The notes under the pieces were generated by a model that saw only the letters and a list, made by a program, of their open reading frames with translations, did no database searches and was not told the DNA's origin. The translations under genes and the position numbers were made by a program. Shown in pieces: positions 4,851 to 7,403 of a stretch of DNA of 7,403 bases (the stretch's first letter is position 1; each line of letters begins with the position of its first letter). This DNA comes from Gemmatimonadota bacterium (GTDB lineage Bacteria; Gemmatimonadota; Gemmatimonadetes; Longimicrobiales; Gaopeijiaceae): NCBI GenBank assembly GCA_026713345.1, contig JAPOOQ010000429.1, positions 1 to 7,403 on the forward strand. Reading direction: 5' to 3'.

Positions 4851-5179
4851 TGGCGGCGAGAGCGAGGCGGGGGCGCCGCGCGGGCGGAAGGCCCGAGCCC
4901 GTCGGGGATGTCCTGGCCGGCTACCTGGACCGGACGGGATTGGGAGAGGCGCTCGGGCGGCTGGGCGCTCTCGACGAATGGACCGGTGCAGTTGGGCCCA
5001 GGGTCAGTCGGGTCACGAGACCCGTGGAGGTACGGGGGGACACGCTGGTGGTCGAGGTGGTTTCCAGCGCGTGGCTCGCTGAGCTGTCGATGATGCGCCC
5101 CCTGATACTTGAGCAGGTTAACAAGGCCAGAGCCGGACCGGCCATCGGGGATGTCCGGTTTCGCCTGGCGGAGCAATGA
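4850..5179 (+). CDS. dciA: DciA-like helicase-loading protein (DUF721)
   Basis: DciA is the ancestral bacterial loader or activator of the replicative helicase DnaB, present where phage-derived DnaC/DnaI is absent. The 109-aa protein has a short basic, Arg-rich N-terminus (ARARRGRRAGG) and then the DUF721 core. Typical features of that core are seen in LDEWTGAVGPRVSRVTRPVEV (about 41-61) and in DTLVVEVVSSAWLAELSMM (64-82), the helix and Trp-containing strand of the KH-like fold, followed by a final IGDVRFRL. The ATG (4850-4852) overlaps the recF TGA by one base in a TGATG, which fixes the start and implies coupling. The stop is 16 nt before gyrB, so it lies inside the same transcript. The recF-DUF721-gyrB order is common. 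The name is by family; helicase loading in this organism is inferred. Confidence 0.88.
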   Translation: MAARARRGRRAGGRPEPVGDVLAGYLDRTGLGEALGRLGALDEWTGAVGPRVSRVTRPVEVRGDTLVVEVVSSAWLAELSMMRPLILEQVNKARAGPAIGDVRFRLAEQ

Positions 5180-5195
5180 TCTCAGAGGTACGAGC

Positions 5196-7113
<1,918 letters not shown>

Positions 7114-7121
<8 letters not shown>

Positions 7122-7403
7122 CAGGCCGCGTCCTTCGACCGCGGACCGCAAACAGGCGCTGCTCGCCCGGCCGCTGGAGCACATCGATGTGACGTGCTTC
7201 GACGGTCGGGCTGTGGTGGACTCGTACCGCAATGCCGCCTTCCAGGCACGCAACCTCGCAAGGGCGGCCGACATCTTCGCAGAGATGATCGAGGAGCCCC
7301 GGTGCGCGGTGATCCTCACCCTCGCCGGATCGCTGGTGTCGGCGGGGCTCAAGGAGGCGCTGATCACTCTGGTCGAGTGCGGCATGGCCGACGTGATCGT
7401 GGC
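7114..7403 (+). CDS. Deoxyhypusine synthase-like protein, N-terminal part (cut by the window end)
   Basis: The visible 96 residues resemble the N-terminal part of the deoxyhypusine/homospermidine synthase family: the segment FQARNLARAADIFAEMI (about 43-59) and CAVILTLAGSLVSAGLKEAL (64-83), followed by LVECGMADVIV (86-96). The family signature TSNLISSG corresponds here to AGSLVSAG, the NAD-binding turn. In eukaryotes and archaea the enzyme moves an aminobutyl group from spermidine to a lysine of eIF5A; bacterial members act on polyamines or have unknown targets. The catalytic lysine would be beyond the window, so activity cannot be judged. The ATG at 7114 overlaps the gyrB stop by 8 nt; there is no good Shine-Dalgarno sequence at proper distance, so translation is probably coupled to gyrB. 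No other in-frame start lies just upstream. Confidence 0.85.

Overview
The window is high-GC bacterial chromosomal DNA carrying mainly housekeeping genes. The recF-dciA-gyrB order, an SSB with an acidic DDDLPF tip, dciA instead of dnaC, and a bacterial deoxyhypusine-synthase-like gene after gyrB fit a Gram-negative phylum such as Gemmatimonadota. That placement is an impression from the proteins, not a phylogeny. Nothing points to a phage, insertion sequence, CRISPR array or recent mobile element.

Left part (1-1945, + strand). The end of an unrecognised gene is followed 18 nt later by an unrecognised 195-aa protein gene. A 405-nt non-coding stretch (754-1158), visibly more AT-rich than its surroundings, comes next. 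It holds a 27-bp imperfect palindrome that contains a perfect TATAAT, then a roughly 140-nt segment with local hairpins that ends in a short stem and eight Ts. This could be a small RNA or an attenuated leader. A 75-aa ribbon-helix-helix-like protein follows, then a 250-nt gap with two perfect hairpins, then a 102-aa helical protein of unknown function.

Middle part (1957-3603). ssb and infA lie on the minus strand in a probable ssb-infA operon. The infA start is TTG behind a strong Shine-Dalgarno sequence. An enoyl-CoA hydratase/isomerase gene diverges from ssb across 160 nt and ends next to a GC-rich hairpin.

Right part (3656-7403, + strand). A compact cluster runs recF, dciA (DUF721), gyrB, then a deoxyhypusine-synthase-like gene cut by the window end. 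recF/dciA and gyrB/DHS-like overlap by 1 and 8 nt, and dciA-gyrB are 16 nt apart, so co-transcription and translational coupling are likely. recF (gap repair), DciA (helicase loading) and GyrB (supercoiling) are the usual replication-locus partners, but dnaA and dnaN are not upstream here.

I see no clear undescribed multi-gene system. The least explained part is 754-1386: palindrome, possible structured RNA and terminator, and RHH-like gene.
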